A DNA stretch of 64,000 nt, from NCBI GenBank assembly GCA_026419785.1, contig JAODTK010003298.1:1-64000 (forward strand), in the 5' to 3' direction. The notes under the pieces were generated by a model. That model did not search any database. It was not told where the DNA came from and saw nothing but the letters and a program-made list of their open reading frames with translations. Made by a program: the position numbers and the translations under genes. Of this stretch, positions 46,556-57,539 are shown in pieces. This stretch comes from Sclerodactyla briareus (taxonomy: Eukaryota; Echinodermata; Holothuroidea; Dendrochirotida; Sclerodactylidae). The first letter of the stretch is position 1. Each line of letters begins with the position of its first letter.

Positions 46556-47619
46556 CCAGACGTTCTGCAGAGAGAGATGAACACTGAGAAGAAGAACAGC
46601 CCTACAAAAGTATATGCTAGGCAACTACATCTGATGCCTCTGCATATGCAGCAATTCGTGACCGCTCCATTGGAACGATTAGAACGTTGACCAGTTTTAA
46701 CAAAGAACTTGGAGGAGAAGATGTGAAAGCTAAGCAACCAGCGTTTTGACCAAACTTTGTGGTTCTGTGCCTAATGAAAATTGAAACTGAAGGATCTGAA
46801 ATATTTCTAGTCAAATTTTATGTCATCTTTGACGATCAGACAGAGATGATTGCAACATCAAACGGTGTGCTCCCTGCGTACAGTGGGTTTGTGTTGATGC
46901 TCCGATTCAATTTGTTGGTAAAACGTTCCTAGTATGTGAGTTCCTGAACCAATGTCCTAATAAATGTGTTTGCGCTTGAGTGTTGCAGTCATCAAGTTGC
47001 TTTCTATCAGATTGTAGGCTATAGTAGTATCAACAACAAAAACTGTTCACTCTAGCAGGTGTCTTGTTATTTCAATTCACTTTAGGAATTTGTGATGTTG
47101 GGAATCGTGGGCAAGACTGGCTCTGAATAAAATCCCAACTATTGTCATTTCATTACAGGGTTTTAAAAGTACCAAGTTTACACTGACTTTGTATCACAGA
47201 AGGATTCCTACCCTCCCCCAATAGCATAGCAGAGTGTGCCTGTTGAACTCAATCAGTTGCAATCTACAGTGTAGTCAGGTTGTAGGATTGGGCTCAGGCC
47301 AAATCCGGAAGAATGGTAGGAACGGAAGAATGGTAGAGTAGTAGCAGGACACTTCACAAACCATAACATTCCAGGTTTTAATTCCAGCAGCAACGGATGA
47401 TTTCCCTTGGGTGGCTGTACATGCAGGTGCGATGGGAGATGTCTTGGTATTCCCTTCATGGTTCCGCTGTGGTACAGTGGGTTTTTGAGGTTACTGGGGT
47501 TGTTACGTGAGATTTGCAATGGAGTCTGTCAGTCGGCTGCGAGCAGTCGCATCGAACACCCTCCGCTCCTCCAGGTTCCGAGAAAGTGTTCGGGTCCTGG
47601 AGTTCACTGATAGTCCTTC

Positions 47620-47800
47620 AGAAGGGAACGTAAAACGGCAGTCCCGGGAGCGGTGAGATTGGTTACACCCCTGCCTTTAACATTGAGCACTAATCGAGGG
47701 AGAGGCCAAGTATCGCGGTGCTCATCCACGATCAATATGGCCAGGGTTCCTTGATGAGCCTCAAGGGGCTTCCTGAACCCGTACAAATCAAATCAAATCA
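47620..47800 (-). repeat. Short dispersed repeat family B, copy 2, with AAATC tail
   Basis: On plus, CTTCAGAAGGGAACGTAAAA and CGGCAGTCCCGGGAG lie upstream of GTGCTCATCCACGATCAATA and TGGCC, which match the 29.7 kb copy in reverse. The copy ends in CAAATCAAATCAAATCA, a short A/T-rich tail of the kind that SINEs carry. Confidence 0.45.
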
Positions 47801-47979
47801 GGCTGAATAGCTGCAGTCCTGCAGTAGTAGTAAGTACCAAAAGTTAAGTCATATTTATATACATGATCAATTAGCGAGATAATGGACCTTTTGAAAGTTA
47901 ATTGTGCTGCCCTCTCAAAATATCACACTATCACACCCTGGTGTTGTTACACCATGGTAAACAATTTACTGCACTTTAG

Positions 47980-48330
47980 AATACAAAGCTTCTGAAGAGA
48001 AGAGCATCTTCGGAAACATCAAGGTGTTGTGTGGAGCGGCACCCTGCCGTTACGCAGACGAGTCACTATGGTGAGTGACGGATTTCCCAACCACTAGGGC
48101 TTCGGGTATTCTGATTGGTTCTGCCGTCACCTGCCACTCTGTAATGAGAGCAAGACCGTGGGAGAACAAACAGTCACTTGTCAGTGTGCAACCAGTATCC
48201 GTCCTGGCAGGTTGCAACGTCCTTACTGGTATACCATCACGAGCTATTATGGTGCAAATAAATGGATTGTAACCAATGTAGGGTACTGGAGTGATTGTGA
48301 CACTCCCTGTGGCTGTTTTAGTGTGTGCTC
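47980..48330 (+). other. Weak plus-strand exon candidates
   Basis: An AG-acceptor at 47,978-47,979 and a strong donor GTGAGT at 48,071 enclose 91 bases open in two frames (for example SIFGNIKVLCGAAPCRYADE). Downstream, 48,158-48,330 reads VGEQTVTCQCATSIRPGRL and later NVGYWSDCDTPCG, which faintly recalls a thrombospondin type-1 repeat. Neither can be joined to a gene. Confidence 0.25.
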
Positions 48331-49879
48331 TTGGTGCCCAATTTCATGAGGCACCACACCACACACCTTCGTTAGAACAGGGCCCTGAACAAAGTATTGC
48401 ATAAAAGTACTAGAGGTATTTACCTGATTGACCTGATTCAAATTGTCCATACCCCCCCAGAGTTATCAGAGAAGGCACAAACTCCGCTGAACAACAGAAA
48501 AGTTGAACCTCCCTTCTCGTCCGAAAAATGACAGAAATGAACAGCCTACTATGATTTTATGAAATGTGAAACACTCTCTACAGATTTTCAGAAAAACATG
48601 AAAGGTTGATAATTTGTGTGTACGCATGTAAATCAGTGTTAGCAAAATAAGCCAAATTTTGTCGTCATGCAAGAAATGACACAGTACACAAGGAATTGTA
48701 AGTTACAGTGACACACACTTATGTTCGCTATTCACAACTGACCATCGCATACAGTCACAGACGTCGCCGCATTCACATTGTGATTCTGCACCGTACGCAC
48801 TTTTTCTGCCTCATACGCGTGTCAAAGTATGCGATGTTAGGAAAGTTATCGTATCGCAGTCACACGGTCCAACAGACCACAGTATTACAGAGTAATAAAC
48901 TTTGAAAACGAACGAAATCCTGAGAGGGATGATTAAAATGTGCTTAGCACACCGCGAAGTTAGGTTTAATCCCATCATACTTCATAGCATAATGTTACTA
49001 GTACTGTACTCTCTCATGGTACTTTCTGGTACTGGTAGTCAATGTACGAGTACCCATTTCACGAAAATTCATTAGGCACTTGTCGTTCGTCTTATTACGG
49101 CATTGACTCCTGTACAACTAAATAGGTCAATATCGAAAAGAGCGAAGAACCAATCCAGAACGACGGGAATATCTTACACAAGGGTCAAAACGACGCGTTT
49201 ATACTGAACTGATACGCCGGTTGTAGGAAAGAAAGTTCTGAATTTTCTGGCGCTAACTCTGTGATCGATGTGAGCAATTAGGCGTGCCAATTTGGTATTT
49301 TGTGAGGAGTGGCCCCTGAAGCGCTCCCGGAAGGCAAGTGAGAACGAATAATATCCACAGGGTTGATTCATTTCCCCCTACATATATCCTCAAGAAGTTC
49401 TCTTGAAAGCTTTGAATATTCGTTTCAACTTGACAACAACGATGTGGTGAATAACAACAAATAGCAACATTGTATTCCTGCAAGTGTCATTATCTCTTTT
49501 GGGAATGTGAATAGAATATGGAGTTATTTATTATATTAACGGAACAGAATATGGGCGAAATGAATGTGGCACTTGATTGATCGGGTTAAATATTGTTTGA
49601 ATTATTATATTGGTGTGGATGTTCCTATCAGATTCTGTCAAGGAAAATAACTCAGTGCCAGTTTTGTGACGTCACAAGCTTGACTCGTCTATTCAAAAAC
49701 AGTGAACGAAGATGTGGTTCGAATGGGTATAAACTATGCTAACTCAACTGGAAGGTTTACCACCATTCTACAACCCCAAGCATTCCGTGTTATTGCAAAT
49801 AAAGGATTCTAATTGGCTAATACCAATTACGTAGAGGACTATTATTTTGCAATAACCAAGTCAGCTGTCAGAGTAACAC

Positions 49880-50215
49880 ACATCGAATACTTGCTCGATT
49901 CGCGTTTTAAGTAAAACGCACAGTAGAGTACTTTTTGAACGCGCATGTAAGGCGTTGCGGAGCTTTGGAAAGTTTATGTTTAAACGCGCAGATCCGGCTT
50001 TATGTATACGCGCTCTTCAGAGGCGTACCCGCATCAACGGAATACAGACGAGCGAAACGACGCGTGCTCGGTGAATTCGGGAACGCATGTCACACGCGCA
50101 GAACCCTCCGGTTTGGCACGCGTGGTTTGTATTGCTCTCCGTGGAGTACGCACAGCACGCACTGCTACTATTCTGTGTATGGTACGCAATGGACAATACC
50201 TTAGATTGAAACAAC
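49880..50215. promoter_or_regulatory. CpG-rich patch, possible promoter region
   Basis: ACGCGCA, GCGTTGCGG, ACGCGCTC, GACGCGTGCTCGG and CACGCGTGG words give a marked local CpG density in an AT-rich setting. It lies upstream of the minus-strand exons at 46.1 kb and below. Open frames on both strands here are probably a side effect. Confidence 0.3.
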
Positions 50216-50311
50216 GCAATAGTGTACCCTAGCTGATATTTACTGGTTAGAGATACAAAGATATAAATCTAGAGCTATAGATATCTCCAATCGTTTGGAT
50301 AAATTCTTGAT

Positions 50312-50504
50312 TGCGGGTTGTAGAATAGGAATAAAAACTACAGCTGTCGACTTTTACTGGGTCATTAACCGTCTCGACTCTAATTTAGATTATAACGACT
50401 CGGCTGCGCCTCGTCCGTTATTTACCTAAATTCAGAGTCTAGACTGTTTATTAACCAGTAAAGGTCTCCCAGTTGCAGTTTATCCCTTATTAATACCCAC
50501 ATAT
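50312..50504. mobile_element. Foldback element (MITE-like), about 190 bp
   Basis: The left arm has TGCGGGTTGTAGAATAGGAA and TAAAAACTACAGCTG, then TTTACTGGGTCATTAACCGT and CGACTCTAATTTAGATTATA. The right arm, reversed, gives TGTGGGTATTAATAAGGGAT and AAACTGCAACTGG, then TTTACTGGTTAATAAACAGT and AGACTCTGAATTTAGG. The arms meet around CGGCTGCGCCTCGTCCG, so the whole element is nearly one long hairpin. Confidence 0.75.
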
Positions 50505-50559
50505 GAAAGTTACTCGGCGAGTCGCTGACGCAATGGTATAGACCAAACTGTACATAATC

Positions 50560-51540
50560 TAGCAAATGGCAGTGGCGTAACCCACGGGCGGATGGGGGGG
50601 GGGGGCTGATTTTTCAGTTCAGTGTGGTTTCGCAGCTGTTATTTGGCGAATATTTCAGCAGCAGTGTCTATGAGCATAAGTTGTACTTATATTTCAATTG
50701 GGAGGGTGAAGCAATTTATGAGGGCGCATTCCATTCGGTTCCGACCTCAACCCCCCCCCTTCCCCCCTTAAGACAGGTCTCTTCGGTACGCGCCCCCGAA
50801 TTCCAGTTGCTCCGTAGACACGTAGGCTTATGGACAGTGAGGTTCAAGAAAGGGGAGTTACAAAGAAGTCAGCTGTCATAATGCTGTAAGGGTGTAGAGC
50901 CATACACTATAGACGGCAGTCTGACGGTGCATGGTTTCTCGAAGGGTAGGGCTACAGAACGATCTCTCGAAACTCCCCGACGGAAAGTAGGCCTACCATC
51001 CGACCAGCACAAAAACTGGACGTTTAGACACAACAACATTGAAGAACAACTGCGGGATGAATTATAAGAGGATAATATACTAGCTGGAGAAGAAAATTAA
51101 ATGCGTCAGGCCAAACCCTAAGTTCATACGTCTTTCCGTTACGGAGTTACAGGCCAATAATAAAGGGTGTCATACTTGCACAACCCGGCAAACAATCTTG
51201 GTTTTCTATAGAAATGAACACATTATTTTCACTTACAAAAGCATTTAGTCTATGGGCAGGCAAGGGCGGTCGATCCTGGGGGGAGACAGGGGAGACACGT
51301 CCCGCCACTTGTCGAAGTGGGGGTGACATCATATCAATCCCCCCCCCCACCCACTTTTTGATCCTAGATGTGAAGACGAAGTACAGGTCCGTTTCACACG
51401 TATCCGTTAAGTGGCTGTGTGGGCTGGAAAATATTGAGAAAGCAGCCTCACAAAGACAACCGTGGCCTTTAATCCGAACCCGATTTTTCAAAAATTTCGC
51501 GCGCTGCGCGCGCGGACGGACCTGTGACTCATGCTTCTAT
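50560..51540. repeat. Repeat-like block with G and C runs and a CGCGC palindrome
   Basis: GGCGTAACCCACGGGCGGAT leads into a run of 12 or more G; C-runs occur near 50,750 and 51,340; and TTTCGCGCGCTGCGCGCGCG at about 51,497-51,516 is nearly palindromic. Such words are widespread in marine invertebrate repeats. No protein recognised. Confidence 0.45.
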
Positions 51541-51669
51541 AAGGTCGTGACGTGCATTTTGAAAGGCATATTCTGGCGATATGAAGCTTTTATGCATTAG
51601 TTTTCTCCCTCAGAAACAGAGTGAGACACTATTCTATTTGTTGTTTTTAAAACAAAGGTACATTCACAA

Positions 51670-52850
51670 AAAAATGGTCTGTGATATAACAGAAGCGGCG
51701 TTGGCAAACGAGGCGGATGAGGAGTCAGACTACTTCGACACATTATGGATGTACAAAGCAAGTTGGCAGATCGAGGACAAAACGCATGGGCAGAGAAATA
51801 GGAACAATGCAGGCATCAGACCTGCCAAAGTGGATAACTTGCGCACAATGTCAGCGGATTGCCGATTTCTCTGTCGAAAGCCCTATGAGTGATCAGAAAT
51901 TTGTCAATCTGTAAAGTTTGACGTTGTGATTTATCGATGTCCAAGAATATGCAAAAAACTTCGTCCGTTTCGGTATCCTGATGGCGTTTCGCTGTAAGTA
52001 ATGAGACCACGTGCCACGAAGCTATGTGAGCCGCCCGTGAGAAATTTTGAGTGCAATTTTAATTCTGGGAATATATTTACAATTGCTTCCTAGACATCGC
52101 ATTTCTAGCACAGCTAGAATGACGATAGACGATGCACTCCAATTTGAACAAATATATATCTTGCACTTCGAGTCAACAAAAACAGTCTGTGAAATGATCC
52201 GAAACGAGACAGCAAACAATTGCGGAGCGCGTCGAGATATTCCCTACATAGTAATGCGCTTTATAGGAATGAAGATTGTTATGTTAAAAAAACCAAGGCA
52301 AGAAATGTATAATTCTAGCAAAGATGAGGAGCAATTCTTTAAATTATAGACCATATAAACGGAAACCGTGCGAAATAGCACCCCCCCCCCCACCCTTTCG
52401 ACCCTGGTGTGGTTCTACCTTCATGCATGGCAACAAAAATCGAACATTTTTGTTTTTTTTTATGATCTTCAGTCAAAGTTCCGTCTGAAGATACGGGTAC
52501 GAGCTACGAGGCCAAAACGAAAAAATTAGTAACCTGGGTTCTCTAGAATGGGCTAACCGGTCTGACTTCCAGGCTTCTCCCCACTAAGGTGGGCCATGAA
52601 GGTAGGTTCAGGGCAATAACCAAAAGAAGAGACTTTACTGACCTTGGTGGACATCACATTTTCGCACAAAAAAAGATACATTTAGAGCATGAAGTTGCCA
52701 CCTTAGCCAAAACGTTTAAAGGGCGACAGGTAAACCCCGACGTGCCTGAGACCCCCCTCACAGGGCCCTATAATGTTAGCCCTCGCCGCCTAGTAGAAAT
52801 GTCTTACGTCACTACTGCCGGACAGGAGTGAAACTAAATCTAGACCTCAG
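51670..52850 (+). other. Three weak plus-strand open frames
   Basis: At 51,674-51,892 the frame reads ITEAALANEADEESDYFDTL; at about 52,110-52,349 it reads RMTIDDALQFEQIYILHF and later RRDIPYIVMRFIGMKIV; at 52,589-52,831 it reads RRDFTDLGGHHIFAQKKI. Residue content looks moderately coding-like, but there is no shared family, no clear splice signal and no joinable phase. They may be exons of an unknown gene, worn transposon sequence or chance. Confidence 0.2.
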
Positions 52851-53204
52851 TGACGGATTCTAGGTTTGCTTTTTCTAGTCAACATTGAAATCACATGGCA
52901 CTTATAATTTCGCAGGGCGAAAAATTACCTTCACACAATAAATCAAATTGAGCTACGCCCAGTCTGGAACTAGGCTACATAGTTTGTTCAACAATTCAAA
53001 TAATGAAATACAAACTGATTGACTGGCTCAAACTTACCAAATTGCGTAGCCCTTGAAGAGCGCAAAGCGTATTTGAGATGAAAATGTAGGGCAAAAAATT
53101 GAGCAATAATCCGGGGACAATCTTGCGACAGAAAAGGCAAACGTGAAGGAAATGCCCAAGTGTCTGCTGACTGGCCTGAATTACAATCAACGCTCGAAAA
53201 AACA

Positions 53205-53800
53205 TGAACATTTTTCGCGCGCTTCGCGCGCGGGGATGCTTTTCGGTCGTTTATGCAAAACATGTTCCGCTAAAAACAGAAGGGGCTCGTACGACTAGGA
53301 CACAGCTCATCGTCACTTTTTCTCCTTTCGAGTATCATTCTGCAGTAGACTACGAATGCATGAGGACCAAATTGGTCACTGATGTGCGTTTGAAATTGTA
53401 TTAAGTCCACTAATCCAGGTGCGGGACCACAGATTGAAGATCGGACCCATAGGGGCGTGAAGTCGAAGGTACCCATGTTTCTACCGATGCTCGAACTGAA
53501 TCGAATGGCAAAAGTGCATAAATTTGCAAGGCGTTTTTCTACCCGGCGTTGTGAATATGCGATGTAATGCTTCGACTCATTTTTTTCACTCGAATAATTT
53601 CCAAGAAGCCTTGGGGGCAGAGTGACTCCCCCTCCCAATTTGTCTGAATGAAAACTCGGGCGAAAATCGTGGAAAATTTGAAAGGAGAAAGGCAAAGTGG
53701 AAAAATTGCCTGAATTTTCTGATGACTTTTGATAAAATGCCCGGGAAAACATGCAAAAAAAATTTTTTTTTCCATCGCGCTTCGCGCTCCGCTGGTTAGT
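53205..53800. repeat. Repeat segments with CGCGC palindromes
   Basis: AACATGAACATTTTTCGCGC followed by GCTTCGCGCGCGG (53,200-53,233) and AACATGCAAAAAAAATTTTT followed by CCATCGCGCTTCGCGCTCC (53,748-53,791) share layout with each other and with the 51.5 kb copy. The open minus-strand frames across 53,270-54,042 show no known domain. Confidence 0.5.
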
Positions 53801-54169
53801 ATTCGATGATGCTTGTAAAATTCGGCCAAATATTTACTTGCTCTCCAATTGGAATGGTCCCGTACGCCTGTGGCTTTCCCATCGATCCCACCAGATACCG
53901 CTCGGTAGAACCCTGGATCACACGCAAACGGAGCCAGAGTAGGAAAATGTAATAAACAATACCAGTGGATATTGCGGTAAATCATCTTAGTTGTTGCACA
54001 ATGACAAATTTTTTTGTCTGTCTCTTTATACTCAGAAGTCACACAGATAGATGGGTGCTACCGAGTCTGGTAAGTGCCGTGCGGCGATCTGGAGGGTATG
54101 AAAAGCTAAATGTTCTTTGTACGATCGCCGCAACCGATGGTGGCGCCCCCGCTTAGGAAGGTCATTTGC

Positions 54170-54620
54170 ATTCATGTGTTACACCCCCCCCCCCACTTTT
54201 CAAAACGGATCGACCGCCCATGATGGAGGGGATGGCTGTAGTGGGGTGGATGTGTTGATGGTTACTTTGGTGAGGAGAGAGGACAACAAGACTTCTGCAA
54301 AATGTGGACTTTTCAACAAAGTGAAACAATGAAATACTTAACATAACTTCCTGGGTTGCCCATGTTGACGTCAGCCGTTATTGCGCAATTGGGGATTCTC
54401 CCCATTTTCACTCATATATCCTTGTCGAAACACTACAGTTCTAAAAACAGTGTGCGAACCTGTTAATGGACCAAACTGCGAAGGCCAATTACTCCACATA
54501 AGAAAATCGTATTGGAATGGGGTTTGGACTATGGAATGGATACAGTTTCCATTCTCCACCCTATTAACCTATGTGGTATCCCAAATAGCAGTTGTCCTTT
54601 TCGTACCCAATCTCATTACT
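54170..54620 (-). repeat. Dispersed repeat family A, copy 3 (reverse)
   Basis: Its reverse complement carries CTTATGTGGAGTAATTGGCC, GGGGAGAATCCCCAATTGCG plus CAATAACGGCTGACGTCA, TTTCATTGTTTCACTTTGTT, AGAAGTCTTGTTGTCCTCTC and CAAAGTAACCATCAACAC. These follow the same order as the copy at 9.4-10.1 kb. Confidence 0.65.
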
Positions 54621-54689
54621 GGTTCTTTATTCTAATCAGCAATTGCGAACTCATGAATATAATAATAATATAATGAAACACGACAGACA

Positions 54690-54740
54690 GACGACAGGGC
54701 CAGATAGAGTAGATAGATAGATAGGATAGATAGATAGATC

Positions 54741-54774
<34 letters not shown>

Positions 54775-55660
54775 AGATATGATAGATAGAACAAACATTT
54801 ATTGTCCATCTCCAAAGGAAAACGAAATTGATTCCCGCCGACAGTACAACATATGGTATGAAAACAGCAGGAGAAGAATATGAACAATATAAAAACACTG
54901 AACTGTATAAGAGACATAAGCAAGTATACTGAAAAAAGATTGGCTGCGTGTGCAGTGGTTAAAGTGATGTATGCATCGGGAGATATGGCGGAAGATGGAG
55001 TATGTGTGACGGGGACCGGAGTAGGACGCCTGACTGTTGTAATTTAGACAGGTCATGAAAAGAGTGTGTGGGATCACCTATAATTTTGGTGAGCTTCTTC
55101 TGTAGATTTTGCTCATACAAATCATTAAGAGTGGCAAGAGGTAGACGATCACACCGTTCAGTGACTTCCTCACACGAGTCCGGATCCAACTGGTGTTTCG
55201 GTGACCATGCTGGCCCCAAAAAAGCAATGAGGTTGAGGTTAAGAACACTTTTGAAGAACGGTTTGGTAAAAAAGCTTGCATTATAGATTGCTCAAGTTTT
55301 ACAAGTCCAGGCGTTGGAGGCTCTTTTCTCACGTCCATCAGGTGGGGCACTCAGTTAATTTTGTTGTCGATATAGGTCTAAGATACGTGTAATTTTTCAC
55401 CCTCTCAAGTCTCAACAACTCCCCCATGAATCGTGATAGGTTTGTGAGCGTGGTTACTTAAGAAAACATCTTTTAGTCGTGCCATGTTTAGAGTTAAGAC
55501 CGGTGCTTGCACCAATTAGTAAAATGTTGCACTTCCCCATAAACGACAGACAATCATCACCACGAGGAACCCAGTAGAACAGTGTTCGGTCATCATTAAA
55601 ACTTTCTCTGAACTGTGGAATCCACTACATTGTTTTTTCTTGAGAAGAAGAATATTCTCT
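54690..55660 (-). mobile_element. LINE 3' fragment (CR1/L2-like RT end) with GATA tail
   Basis: Read on the minus strand, 55,560-55,400 gives FVNWC and then RSLNLNMARLKDVFLSNHAH and ITIHGGVVERLERVKNYTYL, the segment after the RT active site in CR1/L2-type LINEs. Near 55,140-55,060 it gives NDLYEQNLQKKLTKIIGDPT, close to the usual RT end (KIL.DPSHPLH). Frames change several times and the active site is not intact, so it is inactive. The 3' end runs into AATAAATGTTTGTTCTATC and a GATA/ATCT tract at 54,700-54,790. The enzyme would copy LINE RNA at the insertion site. Confidence 0.65.
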
Positions 55661-55664
55661 CTTT

Positions 55665-55835
55665 ATATCTATATCTAATATCTATATAGATATATATAAT
55701 AGTATATAGATATTATATATATCATATAATAATTAGATTATATATATATATCTATATCTATATTATATATATATATAGATTATATATATCGATAGAATAT
55801 ATCTATATATATATATATTATACTTATATTGAATG
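55665..55835. repeat. AT microsatellite (TATATATC units)
   Basis: Long runs of TATA with interspersed TATATATCTATATC. It adjoins the 5' side of the LINE fragment. Confidence 0.9.
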
Positions 55836-55839
55836 AATT

Positions 55840-57535
55840 CTTTGACAGGCCAAGGCATCCTGGCAGGCTGCAACGCAGTCTCCACTTTGCTCACATTTAA
55901 ATATGAAATATTTGGGCATGTAACAAGTAAAATTTAACGGGATGCCTTGCGTCATCTATGAAACCAAATTGATAGTCTCTGCAGTAACTTTATTACTGTT
56001 CTTTCGAGCATAAATTGAGGAAAATATGTGAAAAAATCTAAACATGTGGGCACAAGCAGGATAAATGCTCACGAGTTTCATTCTTCTATGTCACAGAAGG
56101 AGCACAGAGGAGAATTCGTTGCCCTATCTTGCACAGAAATGTGTCTGTGCCGATAATTCTATGGAGGAAACGGAAATGGAAAATATTGAGTTTTGCATCT
56201 CTCTGCAAAGGAGAAGGCTAAAACTATAGGCCAATGTAATCATGCGATCGAAACTATGCCATTAGAGAATTGACCTGGCTGTGACTGCTTCTGGGTAATA
56301 AAAACAGAAGGTATTTCCGTTACGGGGATGACTCGTGAATTTTATTCGACGAACAATTTCCATTATTAAGATTCGTTTTAGTTTTAGCAGGGTTTCCAAG
56401 ACTTTGGAATAGCCAGGATCAAACCAGTAATACAAGTACATAAGTTCAGTGATACCATATTTTCTCTTGAAGGAAAATGTAGTTTTAAAAACGTCCATGC
56501 TCATCATAGAAATTACTAATCGTGTAAGCATTCTTCTCTAGAAGAACCTTCGAGAACACTATCTTTCTGTTAATCTTAATAAATGAATTATTAAGTATAT
56601 ATTCATGGTAGAAGCTGTATTTCATTATCTCATTGGTCCCGATAGGGCCGGAGTGGAAGATATTGTAGTCACTTTGCCATTTCACCTATATTTACTGTGC
56701 TGGTTGCCATAGCAACGGTTGCTATGGTAACCATAATGGTGGTTTGGAACTATCCACTGAGGGTACCCATTGGTGGGGTACCCAAGGGTGCCGGGTGATC
56801 CAGCAATGAGGTGCGCGTTGCAAAAGTGTCCGTTTGTGTGTGTGCGTGTGTGTGTGGTGCGTGGTGTCCGTCAGATTTTTGATGGGTTTTCACAAATATC
56901 TCTGTTTTGGAGTGGCTGAACAGAGTGAAATTTTGCACACGCTTGAATAGTCACTAAACACAATAATTGCCTCTGCAAAATTAGACGGAAACTATCAGAA
57001 TTGGAATGGATTTAGGAGGCAGAAAGTCACATTTTGGGGCCATTTCTCGTTTTCACAGCTTTTCACTATTTTTAGAGATATTCCCTTATTCCAAATGGAT
57101 GAATGGTTTCAAAAGCTTTGTAGCAATGTAAAAAGGCACAAATAAAAACTTTTCCCATGCAATAAGCCCAAAATTACCAAAAAATGCCAATTTAAGGGGG
57201 GGGGGGGGGGGAATGATTTTTGGCCAAATTTGAGAATTTCTGAAAATCTGTTCAGTTCTTGGTATATTTAGGAGATTGGAGGATTGAATGATTCCAAATT
57301 TCAGAAGAAGGTACAAAGCAAGATACCCAAACAAAGAGTTTCCCAGCAATTTAGGCTATGATAACGTGAAATTTCATGAAAAATTAAATTTTTGGGGAAA
57401 ATGGCAGTTTTCAGACATAAATATTGATAAATTTTGTTCATTTGCAATCGCGAAAAGGTAGCAAGTAGAAACAAATGGATAGTTCACATTTGCGATGAGA
57501 TCCGGCAACTCCGGAGATTGCCCTCCTTGTTATAA
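55840..57535. other. No gene seen; X-box pair and simple repeats
   Basis: Apart from the X-box pair at 56,703-56,731, this stretch holds a TG-rich tract near 56,823-56,870 and a G-run at 57,197-57,212 in AT-rich sequence. Short minus-strand open frames have no family resemblance. Confidence 0.4.
56703..56731. promoter_or_regulatory. Two adjacent RFX-type X-box motifs
   Basis: GTTGCCATAGCAAC and GTTGCTATGGTAAC, separated by one G, each match the palindromic X-box consensus GTNRCC-N(0-3)-RGYAAC bound by RFX factors, which control ciliary genes in animals. No adjoining gene start was recognised, and similar words can occur inside repeats. Confidence 0.5.
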
Positions 57536-57539
57536 TAAT

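Noticed and set aside
48158-48349. Thrombospondin type-1 repeat gene
   Set aside because: Only YWSDCDTPCG resembles the family; the rest of the repeat is absent and two other frames look equally open.
53270-54042. Minus-strand open frames of 160 and 167 codons
   Set aside because: They overlap each other in different frames and cover repeat sequence with a CGCGC palindrome; no domain recognised.
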